Origin: an uncultured Chryseobacterium sp. | GTDB taxonomy: Bacteria > Bacteroidota > Bacteroidia > Flavobacteriales > Weeksellaceae | NCBI GenBank assembly: GCA_913774355.1 | Contig: CAJYGB010000022.1 | Span: 1-64,000 of the forward strand | Direction: 5' to 3' | Length of the DNA: 64,000 bases | Shown here: positions 1 to 8,649 of the stretch, one piece after another | Layout of the letters: each line of letters opens with the position of its first letter | How positions within the stretch are numbered: the stretch's first letter is position 1 | Position numbers and translations under genes: made by a program | Notes under the pieces: model-generated | Databases searched by the model: none | Told to the model about the DNA's origin: nothing | Seen by the model: only the letters and a program-made list of their open reading frames with translations

Positions 1-169
1 GTTTTGTTTCAGAATAAATCGGTCCCAATCAAAGCAAACAATCTTTAATAATCTTATCAAAAGAATGGTGGATAGAAAGCCTGTTTTACAAAAAGATCTA
101 ATATGTAGTTAAGTTAGGACCTCTAAAGATTTAAAACTAATTGATTTTGCCGACAGTCAATTTGGAACG

Positions 170-679
170 ATGTATTTTAATGAGAATATTTCTACTGGAA
201 ATGATATGATGATACGTCATTTGGATGGCGAACTTACCCCCAAACTCCTCCCAGTATATGTTCAATTATATGAGGCTTTATTACAGTATATTGATGAACA
301 TCATAAAATAAAAGAGCATGTCTTCATGCCTCAATTATTAGAAGTAGGGACAGATTATATCATTCGTCCTTTTTATTCGTATCATGTATCTACCCGTAGA
401 TATTTTGATCCTGATGAACCATTGGAACCATACACAGAATACTACGAAATGATCAGGGTTTTCTCAGAAGAAATGACCAATGAGTTTTCGCAAGAAGATA
501 TTACTGATCCTGATAAACAAAGTATCATAAAAAGAATTCTAAGAAAAAGTCTGATTCAGCCAAGAGGTAAAATTTTTTTTGAGGGACGCTATCTCAACAA
601 ATATATTATTGTAGAGCCTGCGATTTCCATAGAAGATCTAGAAAAATGGAAAATCAGAGATCAAGAATATTTTTCTTAA
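170..679 (+). CDS. Uncharacterised protein, possible orphan immunity protein
   Basis: A 169-residue soluble, acidic protein with no signal peptide or membrane segment; I do not recognise a family. The reading frame stays open upstream of this ATG back to a stop near 113, and the upstream codons read like protein (LIDFADSQFGT), so the true start may lie upstream at a non-ATG codon or the N-terminus may have been lost. It lies at the head of an AT-rich stretch carrying two broken toxin tails and ends before a strong terminator-like hairpin (794-839). By context it could be an immunity protein of a lost toxin; that is inference only. Confidence 0.6.
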   Translation: MYFNENISTGNDMMIRHLDGELTPKLLPVYVQLYEALLQYIDEHHKIKEHVFMPQLLEVGTDYIIRPFYSYHVSTRRYFDPDEPLEPYTEYYEMIRVFSEEMTNEFSQEDITDPDKQSIIKRILRKSLIQPRGKIFFEGRYLNKYIIVEPAISIEDLEKWKIRDQEYFS

Positions 680-793
680 TATTGACAAACATAAAAGTGT
701 TTGGATAAAACTCTTTCCTTCGCAGTTTTCAACTTTGAGAGTTTATGTCGAACACACTTATTCAATACTTGAACAATCACATCTACAAAAAAT

Positions 794-839
794 AAGAGTC
801 AGTCTCACAACTAAAAAGTGAGGCGGATTCTTTTTTTTT
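794..839 (+). terminator. Intrinsic terminator
   Basis: Fifteen-pair stem with one mismatch and two G-U pairs (794-808 with 818-832), a nine-base loop, then an uninterrupted T run to 839. It closes the transcription unit of the 170-679 gene. Confidence 0.75.
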
Positions 840-909
840 ACTGTTAAAAATTAATTATTAATAACTTACAGATTATTAATAAAAATCTGCCTAATGTTAC
901 CTAAAATAG

Positions 910-1077
910 CAGAAAACCTTGACGCAAATAAAGAGGACTTATCCTGAAATAAAAGGAGAAGGAGAAATAACAATCTTATCAGAATTACCTTATTGTATGT
1001 CTCGCCAAGGAGTAATACAAGATTTTAGTAAAATGTTTCCAAATGTGAAAATAAATTTAATAGATAACTTAAAATAG
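910..1077 (+). pseudogene. C-terminal remnant of a deaminase-type toxin
   Basis: Open frame of 55 codons with no start codon, running from the codon after a stop at 907-909 to the TAG at 1075. The peptide carries the end of the cytidine-deaminase-like toxin fold: a GEITILSELPYC segment followed by VIQDFSKMFPNVKINL. In active toxins of this kind the segment holds a zinc-binding Cys-x-x-Cys; here the second cysteine is replaced by Arg (C-M-S-R). The preceding bases in another frame also read like the upstream helix, which suggests a frameshift. It ends nine bases before a small gene that would be its immunity partner. Family assignment rests on motif recognition alone. Confidence 0.6.
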
Positions 1078-1085
1078 TAATAAAA

Positions 1086-1352
1086 ATGAAAGTAAAAAAA
1101 ATAATGTATGCTCCAACAGCTGTTGTTCAGTTTACATATAAATTCAATAAAGAACATAATACAAATATAGAAAGAGAAAGTGTTGAATATTTAGACGGTT
1201 CTCCTTTTGTAACTATTGATCTTAAAGAAACTAACCAAAAATTAATATTTGAATACTCTTATGAATTAGGTAGGATTCAAAACTATTTAGCAAAAAAAGG
1301 AGAAGAATTATTACCCTTACAAGATTATCCCTTTCCTCCCGAGAAAGAATAG
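1086..1352 (+). CDS. Small uncharacterised protein, likely immunity to the adjacent deaminase-toxin remnant
   Basis: 88 residues, charged, with no signal peptide or membrane segment. The ATG lies nine bases after the stop of the deaminase-toxin remnant, the usual position of an immunity gene in polymorphic toxin loci. A terminator-like hairpin follows at once. I do not recognise the family; the immunity role is inferred only from position and size. Confidence 0.6.
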   Translation: MKVKKIMYAPTAVVQFTYKFNKEHNTNIERESVEYLDGSPFVTIDLKETNQKLIFEYSYELGRIQNYLAKKGEELLPLQDYPFPPEKE

Positions 1353-1357
1353 ATAAA

Positions 1358-1389
1358 AAAACGTATAACTAAAAATTATCCGTTTTTAT
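1358..1389 (+). terminator. Intrinsic terminator
   Basis: Eleven-base stem with one mismatch (1358-1368 with 1376-1386), a seven-base loop, then T-rich sequence, directly downstream of the 1086-1352 gene. Confidence 0.5.
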
Positions 1390-1414
1390 TAAGAATTTTT
1401 GCTAAACTTGATAG

Positions 1415-1501
1415 TATGTGAGATATTAGCTGTCTCAAGACTGCATCATACAGCTTTTTCAATCATTTCAAATATATCTATAAACCGGAGCATCTCACAT
1501 A
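1415..1501 (+). other. Nested inverted repeats overlapping a start codon
   Basis: TATGTGAGAT (1415-1424) is exactly complementary to ATCTCACATA (1492-1501). Inside it AGCTGT (1428-1433) pairs with ACAGCT (1450-1455). The outer right arm ends on the A of the ATG at 1501, so a folded leader would partly hide the start codon of the following gene. It could be RNA control or a remnant recombination site. Confidence 0.4.
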
Positions 1502-2303
1502 TGAAAAATAAAATTATGTATAAATTAACAAACAACGTAGAAATAGAAATCGTTAAAGAAAAGCAATTATCTGCAATTCCAAGAGTTATTATTTACGATG
1601 TAGAAATTTGTTTAACAGCATGTAATAGTGTTAAGGAAATGGATTATGAGATATCAGTTACTGATGGAAGTGATAAGGGCCTGTTATTTACAGAAGACAA
1701 TGATATGTTTAGATTTGATACTCAAGATCATCTGCTTACCGCTATTTATTTAGATTACAGCGAAGTGGACAGATGGCCGGATGATAAGTTTGAATTAGTA
1801 ACTAAAGCAAAAAAAATAGTTGGTATTCCAAAACTAATTCAACCTTTGTCTTTCGATTTGGAGCCCTTTAAGTATAGATACTGTGTACCTTCTGATAGTA
1901 TCTTATTGGGTTATGGAGACATTCTTTTAAATAGCCAGGAATTTACCGAATTGCAAATAGCTGAAAATGTATCTTTATTGTTTAATGAGAATAATTTGTA
2001 TTGTGCATGGCTTATAAAAAGCCCCGAACAATTTTTTTGGTCAATAAAATAGCCCCAATTGAAAAATACCCGGTTACTCCTCTTCTAAAGAAAAGTTTTT
2101 GGGATATCTTTCAGTTTATAAATCAAGAGAGAATAGAGCTGATGGAAAAAGAAGATATGTATACATTTCATGAATTACGGGCTTTGTACAAAAGTATTAT
2201 TAATAGCAATGAAAAGAATCATGGATTGGAGATCTTAGCAGAAAAACTATTTGCTTTTGCAGATAATTTCTACTCTCAAGAGCAGATGCAAAATTTTCAA
2301 TAG
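1501..2303 (+). pseudogene. Uncharacterised gene split by a frameshift in a T homopolymer
   Basis: The first part (ATG 1501 to stop 2050-2052) encodes about 183 residues. The continuation lies in the next frame and runs to 2303. At 2031-2037 there are seven T residues; eight would join the frames smoothly through the end of the first part (LIKSPEQFF) into LVNKIAPIEKYP. The whole protein would be about 267 residues, soluble, of unknown family. An open frame continues upstream to 1399 but only with TTG, and a GGAG motif precedes 1501. It may be a true mutation or a homopolymer sequencing error. Its position among toxin remnants suggests an immunity or accessory protein. Confidence 0.55.
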
Positions 2304-2373
2304 AATCTAAACTCTTTTTAAATTCTCAGGGAATATGCTAAACTCCACCTGAATCAGAAAGAGACACTGCTAA

Positions 2374-3147
2374 ATTGTCAAGGAAAGTCAATTTACCAAA
2401 GAGCAGATCACGCTGCTGGAAAAAGCATCTACACATGCTGATGAGCTAGCCAAAGTAAAAGACGAAGCGATTGTAGTTCGTATAGAAGAAGCATTTGCAA
2501 ACAATGACTATAAAACCATCGAAAATATTGTCAATGAGCTGGAGAAAACAAAGAAAACTTCTAAAGAGGCAATAAAAAGTGATGAGCTTGAAAAAGTGAA
2601 TAGTTTGCTTGGGGAAGAAATTGGTAGAGTAAAAAAGCCTGCTGGAGAATTTGAAAGGTACAAAACATTTAACAATAATTCTGATATACCTTCTAAATAT
2701 TCTAACGACCCAAGATTTAATGATTTGGCAACTGATCCTGCCCATAAAGGCACCAAAGCTATTAGCCCTGCTTCTAGACAAGAAGCAATGGCTGGCTTAG
2801 AGGCTGAAGCACAAGGATTAATTAAGGGTCCAATTCAGAGGGGACCAGCTGAAATTGAATTTTTTGATGCAAATGGTTTGCCTTTTGATGTTAAGACACC
2901 TCCTTCAAAATCATCAAGAGTACCTGTCGATATGGATCATCCAAGAGTTGGCAAGTCAATAAAAAAGGAACTGAGTGAAAAACCTCTTTTTCCTAATAAT
3001 ATAACCGGAGTACTGGAAAAAAGAAGAGTTATATTAGATTGCAGCTATATGAATGAAATAGATCATACCGCTTTATGGAAGTGGCTCAATACTAATTTAA
3101 GCTCCGAAGAACTATCAAGAATAATAGAAATAAATGTAAAATTTTAA
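2374..3147 (+). pseudogene. Orphan C-terminal toxin module, nuclease-like, 5'-truncated
   Basis: The frame is open from just after a stop at 2371 without any ATG; the first candidate start is a GTG at 2596, in the middle of a helical pretoxin-like segment. The C-terminal half holds a DPAHKGTKAISPASRQEA segment, then AEIEFFDANG and a D-V-K-T-P motif, the pattern of restriction-endonuclease-like toxin domains at the ends of CdiA/Rhs-type proteins. The last 40 residues are a short variable tail. Five bases separate its stop from a pentapeptide-repeat gene, the expected position of immunity. I read this as a displaced toxin tip that has lost its delivery region; it could still be made from the GTG. 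Confidence 0.6.
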
Positions 3148-3152
3148 ATAAA

Positions 3153-3629
3153 ATGGAAGACAGATTTAATTTATATAGCATTATAAAAGAGAAAAATAAT
3201 TACACGTCTGATGACTTGCCTAATTTTAATGAAATAGATATAAAAAATTTAATTATTAGTGATATTAATTTAGATGACCTGATCTCTGTCAAATCTGAAT
3301 ATCGCAATACTGAATTTAATCATATATCACTTTATTCAGCATATTTCGTTCAAACATCATTTAAAGAATGTACCTTTCAAAATGTTGATTTTACGAAGTC
3401 AAACTTAAACAATACAGTATTTGAGTCTTGTTCTTTCATATCATGTTCTTTTGCAAGTGCCGAAATAATGGGGGCAAATATTACAAATTGTAATTTTAAG
3501 AAGTGTAAATTCACCGATATTATATTTAGTGATAATAAAATTAGTAATACTCAATTTGAAATTACAGACAAATTTTTTTCTTCAATTGATAACAATATTG
3601 AAGAAAATGTTGTTTGGATTTTTGATTAA
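3153..3629 (+). CDS. Pentapeptide-repeat protein, probable immunity to the preceding toxin module
   Basis: 158 residues. From about residue 50 to 135 the sequence falls into five-residue steps with F or L at the centre (for example FKECTFQNVDFTKSNLNNTV), the pattern of a right-handed pentapeptide beta helix. No signal peptide. It starts five bases after the toxin-like gene and so probably shares its transcript. Pentapeptide proteins can act as immunity or DNA-mimic proteins; an immunity role is inferred from adjacency. Very AT-rich like its neighbours. Confidence 0.7.
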   Translation: MEDRFNLYSIIKEKNNYTSDDLPNFNEIDIKNLIISDINLDDLISVKSEYRNTEFNHISLYSAYFVQTSFKECTFQNVDFTKSNLNNTVFESCSFISCSFASAEIMGANITNCNFKKCKFTDIIFSDNKISNTQFEITDKFFSSIDNNIEENVVWIFD

Positions 3630-3743
3630 AATTATGATGTCAGAAGTGTCTGATTTATAAATTGCCACTCATCATTTATAATAGAAATATGCGTGGACAT
3701 AAGAATAGTCGAAGTAAATTGCAGAAAGTACCACATAAATGAT

Positions 3744-3776
3744 AAAAGACTACCCGAAATTTGGGAAGCCTTTTAC
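3744..3776. terminator. Bidirectional terminator between convergent genes
   Basis: Stem 3744-3755 with 3763-3774 (two mismatches), loop GAAATTT, with A and T runs at its flanks. It lies between the plus-strand toxin region and the minus-strand flavin reductase. Confidence 0.5.
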
Positions 3777-3822
3777 TTATTATTTACACCTTCGAATTTA
3801 AAGATCGATAGAGAAAAACCAA

Positions 3823-4386
3823 TTATTTATTTCCCTTCAGTTTAGCAAACCACTCCGCATAAGCATCCACCGCCGATTTCAGGAATTTTTTGTTTTCTTC
3901 ACTTTTAATGCTGCCTTCGTCATCAAACCATTCGGCGACATTGGCGATGTAGACTTCCGGCTGCTGCATGGTTGGGAGATTGAGGAAAACAAAACATTGT
4001 CTCAGGTGATGGTTGGCTCCGAAAGCAGAAATATTTCCCGGCGAGCTGCTGAAAACGGCCGCCGGTTTATTGTCCCATACGCTTTTTCCTGCGGGCCTGG
4101 AGCCGACGTCAACGGCATTCTTCAATACGCCGGGGATGGAGCGGTTGTATTCCGGGGTGATAAAGATAAAACCCTCGATGTCTTTCAACTTGGTCCTGAA
4201 TTCTGTGTACGATTCGGGCACTTCATTGAAATCGTCAAAATCCTGGTTGTAAATGGGAAGATTGTCGATGGAAAGGATTTCAAATTCAAAACCTTCCGGT
4301 TGCAGATCAGCGACGGCCTGGGCCAGTTTTTTAGAGAATGAGGCCTTTCGGAGACTTCCGGCAATAATTCCGATTCGATTGTTCAT
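3823..4386 (-). CDS. NAD(P)H-dependent FMN reductase (flavodoxin-like fold)
   Basis: 187 residues, cytosolic. N-terminal I-I-A-G-S-L-R-K-A-S-F-S is the phosphate-binding loop of the NADPH-dependent FMN reductase family, and FITPEYNRSIPGVLKNAVD with following SRP is the second flavin-binding segment around residues 75-97. Members reduce FMN, quinones, azo dyes or chromate with NAD(P)H; the physiological substrate cannot be read from sequence. It stands alone, with a terminator-like hairpin 50 bases past its stop. Confidence 0.9.
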   Translation of the reverse strand: MNNRIGIIAGSLRKASFSKKLAQAVADLQPEGFEFEILSIDNLPIYNQDFDDFNEVPESYTEFRTKLKDIEGFIFITPEYNRSIPGVLKNAVDVGSRPAGKSVWDNKPAAVFSSSPGNISAFGANHHLRQCFVFLNLPTMQQPEVYIANVAEWFDDEGSIKSEENKKFLKSAVDAYAEWFAKLKGNK

Positions 4387-4737
4387 AATGTGTAGATTTT
4401 ATCTTTACGCTTTCAAGAACCAAGCCATACGTATTCCGCTAAATTAACTTAATGCCGCCGCAGTATTATCATATGAATTCGATAGGACTCAATTTATTTC
4501 AACAATAATAAAAAAGTAAAAATCCAAAATGTAATTAATTTTAAATAAATTTACTTAGAGGATATTTAAATTTGATATAATAATTTTTTATAGACTTCTG
4601 CTTAATGTCGCTTCATCTAAATAAACGAAGTTGATTCTTAATAGTAAAAAATATTTAGATTTGACGCAGTCAAATTCAGTTTATTAAGCGGAAAGAAATT
4701 AAACCTTAATTCCTACATGTTAAAAATGTATCATAGA
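4387..4737. other. Intergenic stretch without a gene
   Basis: About 350 AT-rich bases between two minus-strand genes. No open frame with coding character and no convincing promoter or hairpin was seen. Confidence 0.6.
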
Positions 4738-5202
4738 CTACACCTCATCCTCCCAAATCACATGTACAATCTTCCAGATGCCGCTTTCTTTGATAAACTG
4801 GAACATTTTACGGCCCGAAGCTTCAAAATATTCCCCGCAAAGCAGGCCTTTTTTCCGGTACGTTGAATACCGCTGGGCAATATTTCCCGTAATCCGGGTT
4901 TCTTCTCCCGTTTCCCATTCGCTGAACTCTGTTAAAGTACCGTCTGTAAGGATCTTTTTCCTGGGATCGATAAAGGATTTAAGGTCATATACTTCCGTGC
5001 ATTCCGTTGACTTTTTGATGATACTTGCCGATAAAGAACACACTTCATGAATCTTATCAAAATCGGGCTGACGAATATTATTGGAAAAGATATGGTAGAA
5101 ATCATGCACACAATTGCCGATCAGCATCTCGTCTGTTTCAGAAATTTTTAATCCAACGCTGTCCGTTTGACTGTCATTATTCAATTTCAGTTTTTCATCC
5201 AT
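4738..5202 (-). CDS. NTF2-like / SnoaL-like protein
   Basis: 154 residues, cytosolic. The C-terminal half has the pattern of an NTF2-like cone: ITGNIAQRYSTYRKKG, then a strand ending GRKMFQFIKESGIWKIVHVIWEDE. This resembles DUF4440/nuclear-transport-factor-2-like proteins. No catalytic residues can be assigned and the ligand is unknown. Separate from its neighbours by more than 60 bases on each side. Confidence 0.7.
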   Translation of the reverse strand: MDEKLKLNNDSQTDSVGLKISETDEMLIGNCVHDFYHIFSNNIRQPDFDKIHEVCSLSASIIKKSTECTEVYDLKSFIDPRKKILTDGTLTEFSEWETGEETRITGNIAQRYSTYRKKGLLCGEYFEASGRKMFQFIKESGIWKIVHVIWEDEV

Positions 5203-5271
5203 CTAAAGATTTTGTTTAAAATATGAACGTTCTGTTTAATTTTCGTACAATTTCCCGGCAGTTTCTCTCCT

Positions 5272-5727
5272 TCAGAAATGATAAAGAAAAATAACATCAC
5301 CGGTATAAGCAGGTTTGGCCTGATCTTTTATCAGAAGTTTCGCTTCTACAACCACTTTTACCGTTCCTCTCAGGTCATTGACGGATTTTACAGTAGCCTG
5401 TAAGCATACTTCATCATTTACCTTAACTGGCAAACCGAACCTGAAATTTTCAATTCCGTAATTGATTTCCATCTTTACGTTTCGTACTTCTGCGATCTGC
5501 TTCCAGAGATAAGGGATAAGGGAAAGGGTAAGATAGCCGTGTGCGATCGTAGAACCGTAGGGCCCTTCCGAAGCCGCTTTTTTTTCATCCACGTGGATCC
5601 ACTGATGATCAAGGGTAGCTTTCGCAAAACGGCTGATCTGCTGCTGATCGATGGTGTGCCACTCAGAAGTGCCGGCTACGCTTCCTTCCAGCTGTTTGTA
5701 TTCTTCGAAATTACTGATGATAACCAT
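5272..5727 (-). CDS. MaoC-family (R)-specific enoyl-CoA hydratase-like protein
   Basis: 151 residues with a hot-dog fold. The hydratase motif is at about residues 32-63: FAKATLDHQWIHVDEKKA then GPYGSTIAHGYLTLSL, giving the Asp and His of the catalytic dyad. MaoC-like enzymes add water to trans-2-enoyl-CoA or related thioesters. It is preceded (upstream on the minus strand) by the terminator of the cold-shock gene, so it probably has its own promoter. Substrate unknown. Confidence 0.88.
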   Translation of the reverse strand: MVIISNFEEYKQLEGSVAGTSEWHTIDQQQISRFAKATLDHQWIHVDEKKAASEGPYGSTIAHGYLTLSLIPYLWKQIAEVRNVKMEINYGIENFRFGLPVKVNDEVCLQATVKSVNDLRGTVKVVVEAKLLIKDQAKPAYTGDVIFLYHF

Positions 5728-5795
5728 TTTATTTTTTTACTAATTTATCATAATTATTACATTTGAACGTAATTTTTTTGTCCTGTACCGAAAAA

Positions 5796-5816
5796 CCTCC
5801 CGCATAACACGGGAGG
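5796..5816 (-). terminator. Intrinsic terminator of the cold-shock gene
   Basis: CCTCCCG (5796-5802) pairs with CGGGAGG (5810-5816). Read on the minus strand the hairpin is followed by five T residues. Confidence 0.75.
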
Positions 5817-5959
5817 CAGATGAACATAACAAAATAATAAGTAATTGCTTACATTTTATTTTCCGAACGATATATGGGTCAACTGAAATTATATGAATTA
5901 GTATGAGATTCAGCTTATACCGCCGGGAACGTTATGTAAGTTTTTTATCAGAAACCGGA

Positions 5960-6154
5960 TTAAGCAAGTCTTACGTTAACCGCATTTAAACCTCTTTCTC
6001 CTTTCTGTATATCAAAAACAACCTGATCGTTTTCACGGATCGAGTTGATGCTTAGTCCTGATGAATGTACAAAAATATCTTTGCTTCCGTCTGCCGGAGC
6101 AATAAATCCGAAGCCTTTTGCTTCATTAAAAAATTTTACTGTGCCTTGTTGCAT
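5960..6154 (-). CDS. Cold-shock protein (CspA family)
   Basis: 64 residues, starting MQQGTVKFFNEAKGFGFI. The RNP1 motif (KGFGFI, about residues 13-18) and RNP2 motif (DIFVHSS, about 27-33) of the cold-shock domain are both intact, so it should bind single-stranded RNA or DNA as a chaperone. The frame extends 13 codons upstream, but the canonical family start is the ATG at 6154. A short hairpin (6185-6190 with 6200-6205) lies in the 76-base gap after the DEAD-box gene; the two genes could share a transcript. Confidence 0.95.
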   Translation of the reverse strand: MQQGTVKFFNEAKGFGFIAPADGSKDIFVHSSGLSINSIRENDQVVFDIQKGERGLNAVNVRLA

Positions 6155-6230
6155 GGTAATGATTGTTAAATTATATATTATCACGATCCCCACACTTTAG
6201 GGATCATTTGATTTCATGTTGTATCCTGTC

Positions 6231-6899
6231 CTATGATACGTAGCGGCTGCCGATTTCTTCCTGTTGGTAACGGCTCACCGTAACTTCCACCGGTTTGCGC
6301 AGAACCGCTTCTGCAAATTTCCTGATCCTCTCAGGCATCGCTGCCGAAAAAAACAGCGTCTGTCTCTTGTTAGGCATCAGTTTCAGAATTTCTTTCACCT
6401 CATCTGCTCCTCCCGTTTCAAATATCCGGTCGGCTTCATCCAGGACCAGTATTTCGATTTTGGAAAGATCAATGTATCGCTGAACGGCAAGTTCCAATAA
6501 TCTTTCCGGGGTCGCTACAAGCAGGTCTACCCTTTTTCTTAAGGCAGAAAGCTGTCCGCCGGCTGAAATGCCGTCGAACACGGAAAGCTGTGAAAGCGGA
6601 AGATATTTGCTGTAAATTTCCAACTTTTCCTCAACTCCCATTACGAATTCTTTTGCCGGGCTCAAAATAACAACCCTTATTTTCCCGTGCTCCTGAGAAT
6701 TTTTCTGCAGCAGCTGAAGGATGGGCATTACAAATGCAGCGGTTTTTCCGGTTCCGGAATGCGAACAGGCGATTACGTCATGACCTGCCAAAATATGCGG
6801 CACTGCAAAGTTCTGCAATTCGGTAGGCTTCGAATACCCTGCTTCCGTAACGGCGCGGATAATCGGATTGATTAAATGTAAGTTTTTAAAACTGATCAT
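6231..6899 (-). CDS. Single-domain DEAD-box RNA helicase-like protein
   Basis: 222 residues from the ATG at 6899; the frame extends further but the Q-motif region (KPTELQ, about 24-29) places the start here. Walker A is H-S-G-T-G-K-T (47-53), DEAD is at 153-157 and the SAT motif reads S-A-A (185-187). The usual P-T-R-E-L motif Ia is altered to S-P-A-K-E-F. It ends right after the first RecA-like lobe: the second helicase domain (motifs IV-VI) is missing and the following 76 bases do not continue it. It may bind RNA or ATP without processive unwinding, and could cooperate with the adjacent cold-shock protein. Family certain, activity doubtful. Confidence 0.85.
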   Translation of the reverse strand: MISFKNLHLINPIIRAVTEAGYSKPTELQNFAVPHILAGHDVIACSHSGTGKTAAFVMPILQLLQKNSQEHGKIRVVILSPAKEFVMGVEEKLEIYSKYLPLSQLSVFDGISAGGQLSALRKRVDLLVATPERLLELAVQRYIDLSKIEILVLDEADRIFETGGADEVKEILKLMPNKRQTLFFSAAMPERIRKFAEAVLRKPVEVTVSRYQQEEIGSRYVS

Positions 6900-7336
6900 A
6901 ATCGGCCGGTTGCCCGGTATTTTGTAACGGACCCGTTTACGGAATCCGTATCGTATGGATGATAAATAAAGATGCTCTATCCATTTACCACTTTTGCATG
7001 GCCTGCACAATAATTTATCTGAAAATAACAATATTGAACAACAGCCTGCAATGACATATCATTTCTAAAATAAAAGGGATTTTAAGCCGGCTTTTATTAT
7101 CGGGGCAGATTAATAATCGGGCAGCTGAAAAAGCAAAACTGAATGATAAAAATGTAATTTAAATTAAATCAGTACGGCGAAGGCAGGAACCTGTTTTATG
7201 AATACCCTGCAAATGTAAGCGAAAATAATTGGAAAACAATGAATATAATTCACTGATTTTCAAAATTATATTCGTAGCTTACGCACACAAAAAACAAATT
7301 GTTTGCAGACTGCGGATAATTTTAAATTTCAGCCTT
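6900..7336. other. Divergent intergenic region
   Basis: About 440 bases between the divergent DEAD-box gene and the GT14-like gene, so it should hold promoters for both. No clear TAnnTTTG box or repeat was found. Confidence 0.5.
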
Positions 7337-8284
7337 ATGCAAACGTATTCTCCTATTCCACAGCCCCTGTTCAAGCCTACAGAAATCCCTCCTTCCAGGC
7401 ACATACGGATCGCTTACTTCATCATGGTACATCATAAACCCAATGTTTTTAAAGCCATGTTTGAAAAAATCTACACACGCGACCAGTTTTACCTGATTCA
7501 TATCGACCGTAAAGCCAGTGCTAAATTTACGGAAGAAATCCAGCTGTACCTGTTGCAGTTTCCCAATGCCTATCTTCTTGAAAGTATGAATATTTTACCC
7601 GGAGGCTTCAGTGTGATCCAGGCTGAGCTCAATGCGATGGAATATTTGTTGAATGTAAGCCGGGAATGGGATTACTTCATCAATTTAAGCGGTGAAGATT
7701 ACCCGCTCCGATCACAGGATATCATCCGTCACTTTCTCACCAGCAATAAAGGACGAAATTATCTTTTTTACTACGACCAGAAGTTTTACAGGCCCGACAC
7801 CATGCAAAGGATCCAGAATCATTTTACCGAGCTAACCCACAAAATTTCGTCGATGCTCTACAAAAGGGAATTCATGGAGGGTGTTACACCGTATATCGGA
7901 GAAAAATGGTTTATCCTTACCCGGGAAACCTGTACTTTCCTGACGAATAACAAAAGGGTAATGGATTTTGAAGACTATTACCTCCATACCCTTTTACCTG
8001 CAGAATCTTTCTTTCAGACCGTTCTTATGAATACGGATTTTAAAGACATCATTGTAAATGACGACAAAAGGGCAAGCATCGAGAAGACTTTCTTCAGATG
8101 CGGACATCCTACAGAGGATTTCCTCACCTCTCTTACTGCCGGCAATCATCTTTTTATCAGGAAAATCAATGGTAAAACCGATGAAAATATCCTGCATTAC
8201 ATCCAGACCCATTATCATACGCCGCTAGCGGAAATTAACGAGATCGAACGCGAACTGAAAAGAAATAACCGCGATAACAATTGA
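7337..8284 (+). CDS. GT14-like (core-2/I-branching type) glycosyltransferase
   Basis: 315 residues from the ATG at 7337; the frame reaches back to a TTG at 7229 but the extension is not family-like. Characteristic segments are IRIAYFIMVHHKP, FYLIHIDRKASAKF, GGFSVIQAELNAMEYLL and WDYFINLSGEDYPLRS, as in beta-1,6-N-acetylglucosaminyltransferase or xylosyltransferase-like enzymes. No signal anchor, so it is probably cytosolic, acting on a lipid-linked or nascent glycan. First gene of a run leading to UDP-galactopyranose mutase. Donor and acceptor sugars unknown. Confidence 0.85.
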   Translation: MQTYSPIPQPLFKPTEIPPSRHIRIAYFIMVHHKPNVFKAMFEKIYTRDQFYLIHIDRKASAKFTEEIQLYLLQFPNAYLLESMNILPGGFSVIQAELNAMEYLLNVSREWDYFINLSGEDYPLRSQDIIRHFLTSNKGRNYLFYYDQKFYRPDTMQRIQNHFTELTHKISSMLYKREFMEGVTPYIGEKWFILTRETCTFLTNNKRVMDFEDYYLHTLLPAESFFQTVLMNTDFKDIIVNDDKRASIEKTFFRCGHPTEDFLTSLTAGNHLFIRKINGKTDENILHYIQTHYHTPLAEINEIERELKRNNRDNN

Positions 8285-8649
8285 TCTCAACGTTCTAAGA
8301 ACGTATCATCCGACAAATTTCATAAGGCAGATTTAATTATCTTAATATTTAAACGATACAAACCCTCAACCTGAAGTGTAAGAATTTCCAGCTAGGAAAA
8401 TCAATCATAATTCTCGGCAAAATCCGATTTAGCACCTCATATCCCAAATGGATCAAAGCCCACAGCACTTGTTATATTGAAATTACTTTAGCCAAAAGAA
8501 TAAAATCAAATTCTTGTGTGGTTTGGCTCTATAATAAATAATACAAAATCCTTATTGATAGCACAATTACGCCTCACTGCTTATGACTGCAGTCATGATG
8601 CTTCCTGATGTTTTAATCCTAGCTTTATGAATATTAACATCAACACCTT
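8285..8649. other. Intergenic stretch
   Basis: 365 bases between two glycosyltransferase genes. A small perfect palindrome sits just after the upstream stop (8290-8296 with 8298-8304) without a T run. No gene recognised. Confidence 0.5.

Noticed and set aside
2446..2781. Minus-strand frame of 111 codons
   Set aside because: Shadow of the toxin-tail frame on the plus strand; composition biased to Phe/Cys.
3997..4341. Plus-strand frame opposite the flavin reductase
   Set aside because: Antisense shadow of a clear gene.
8290..8304. Terminator after the GT14-like gene
   Set aside because: Only a seven-base palindrome with no T run.
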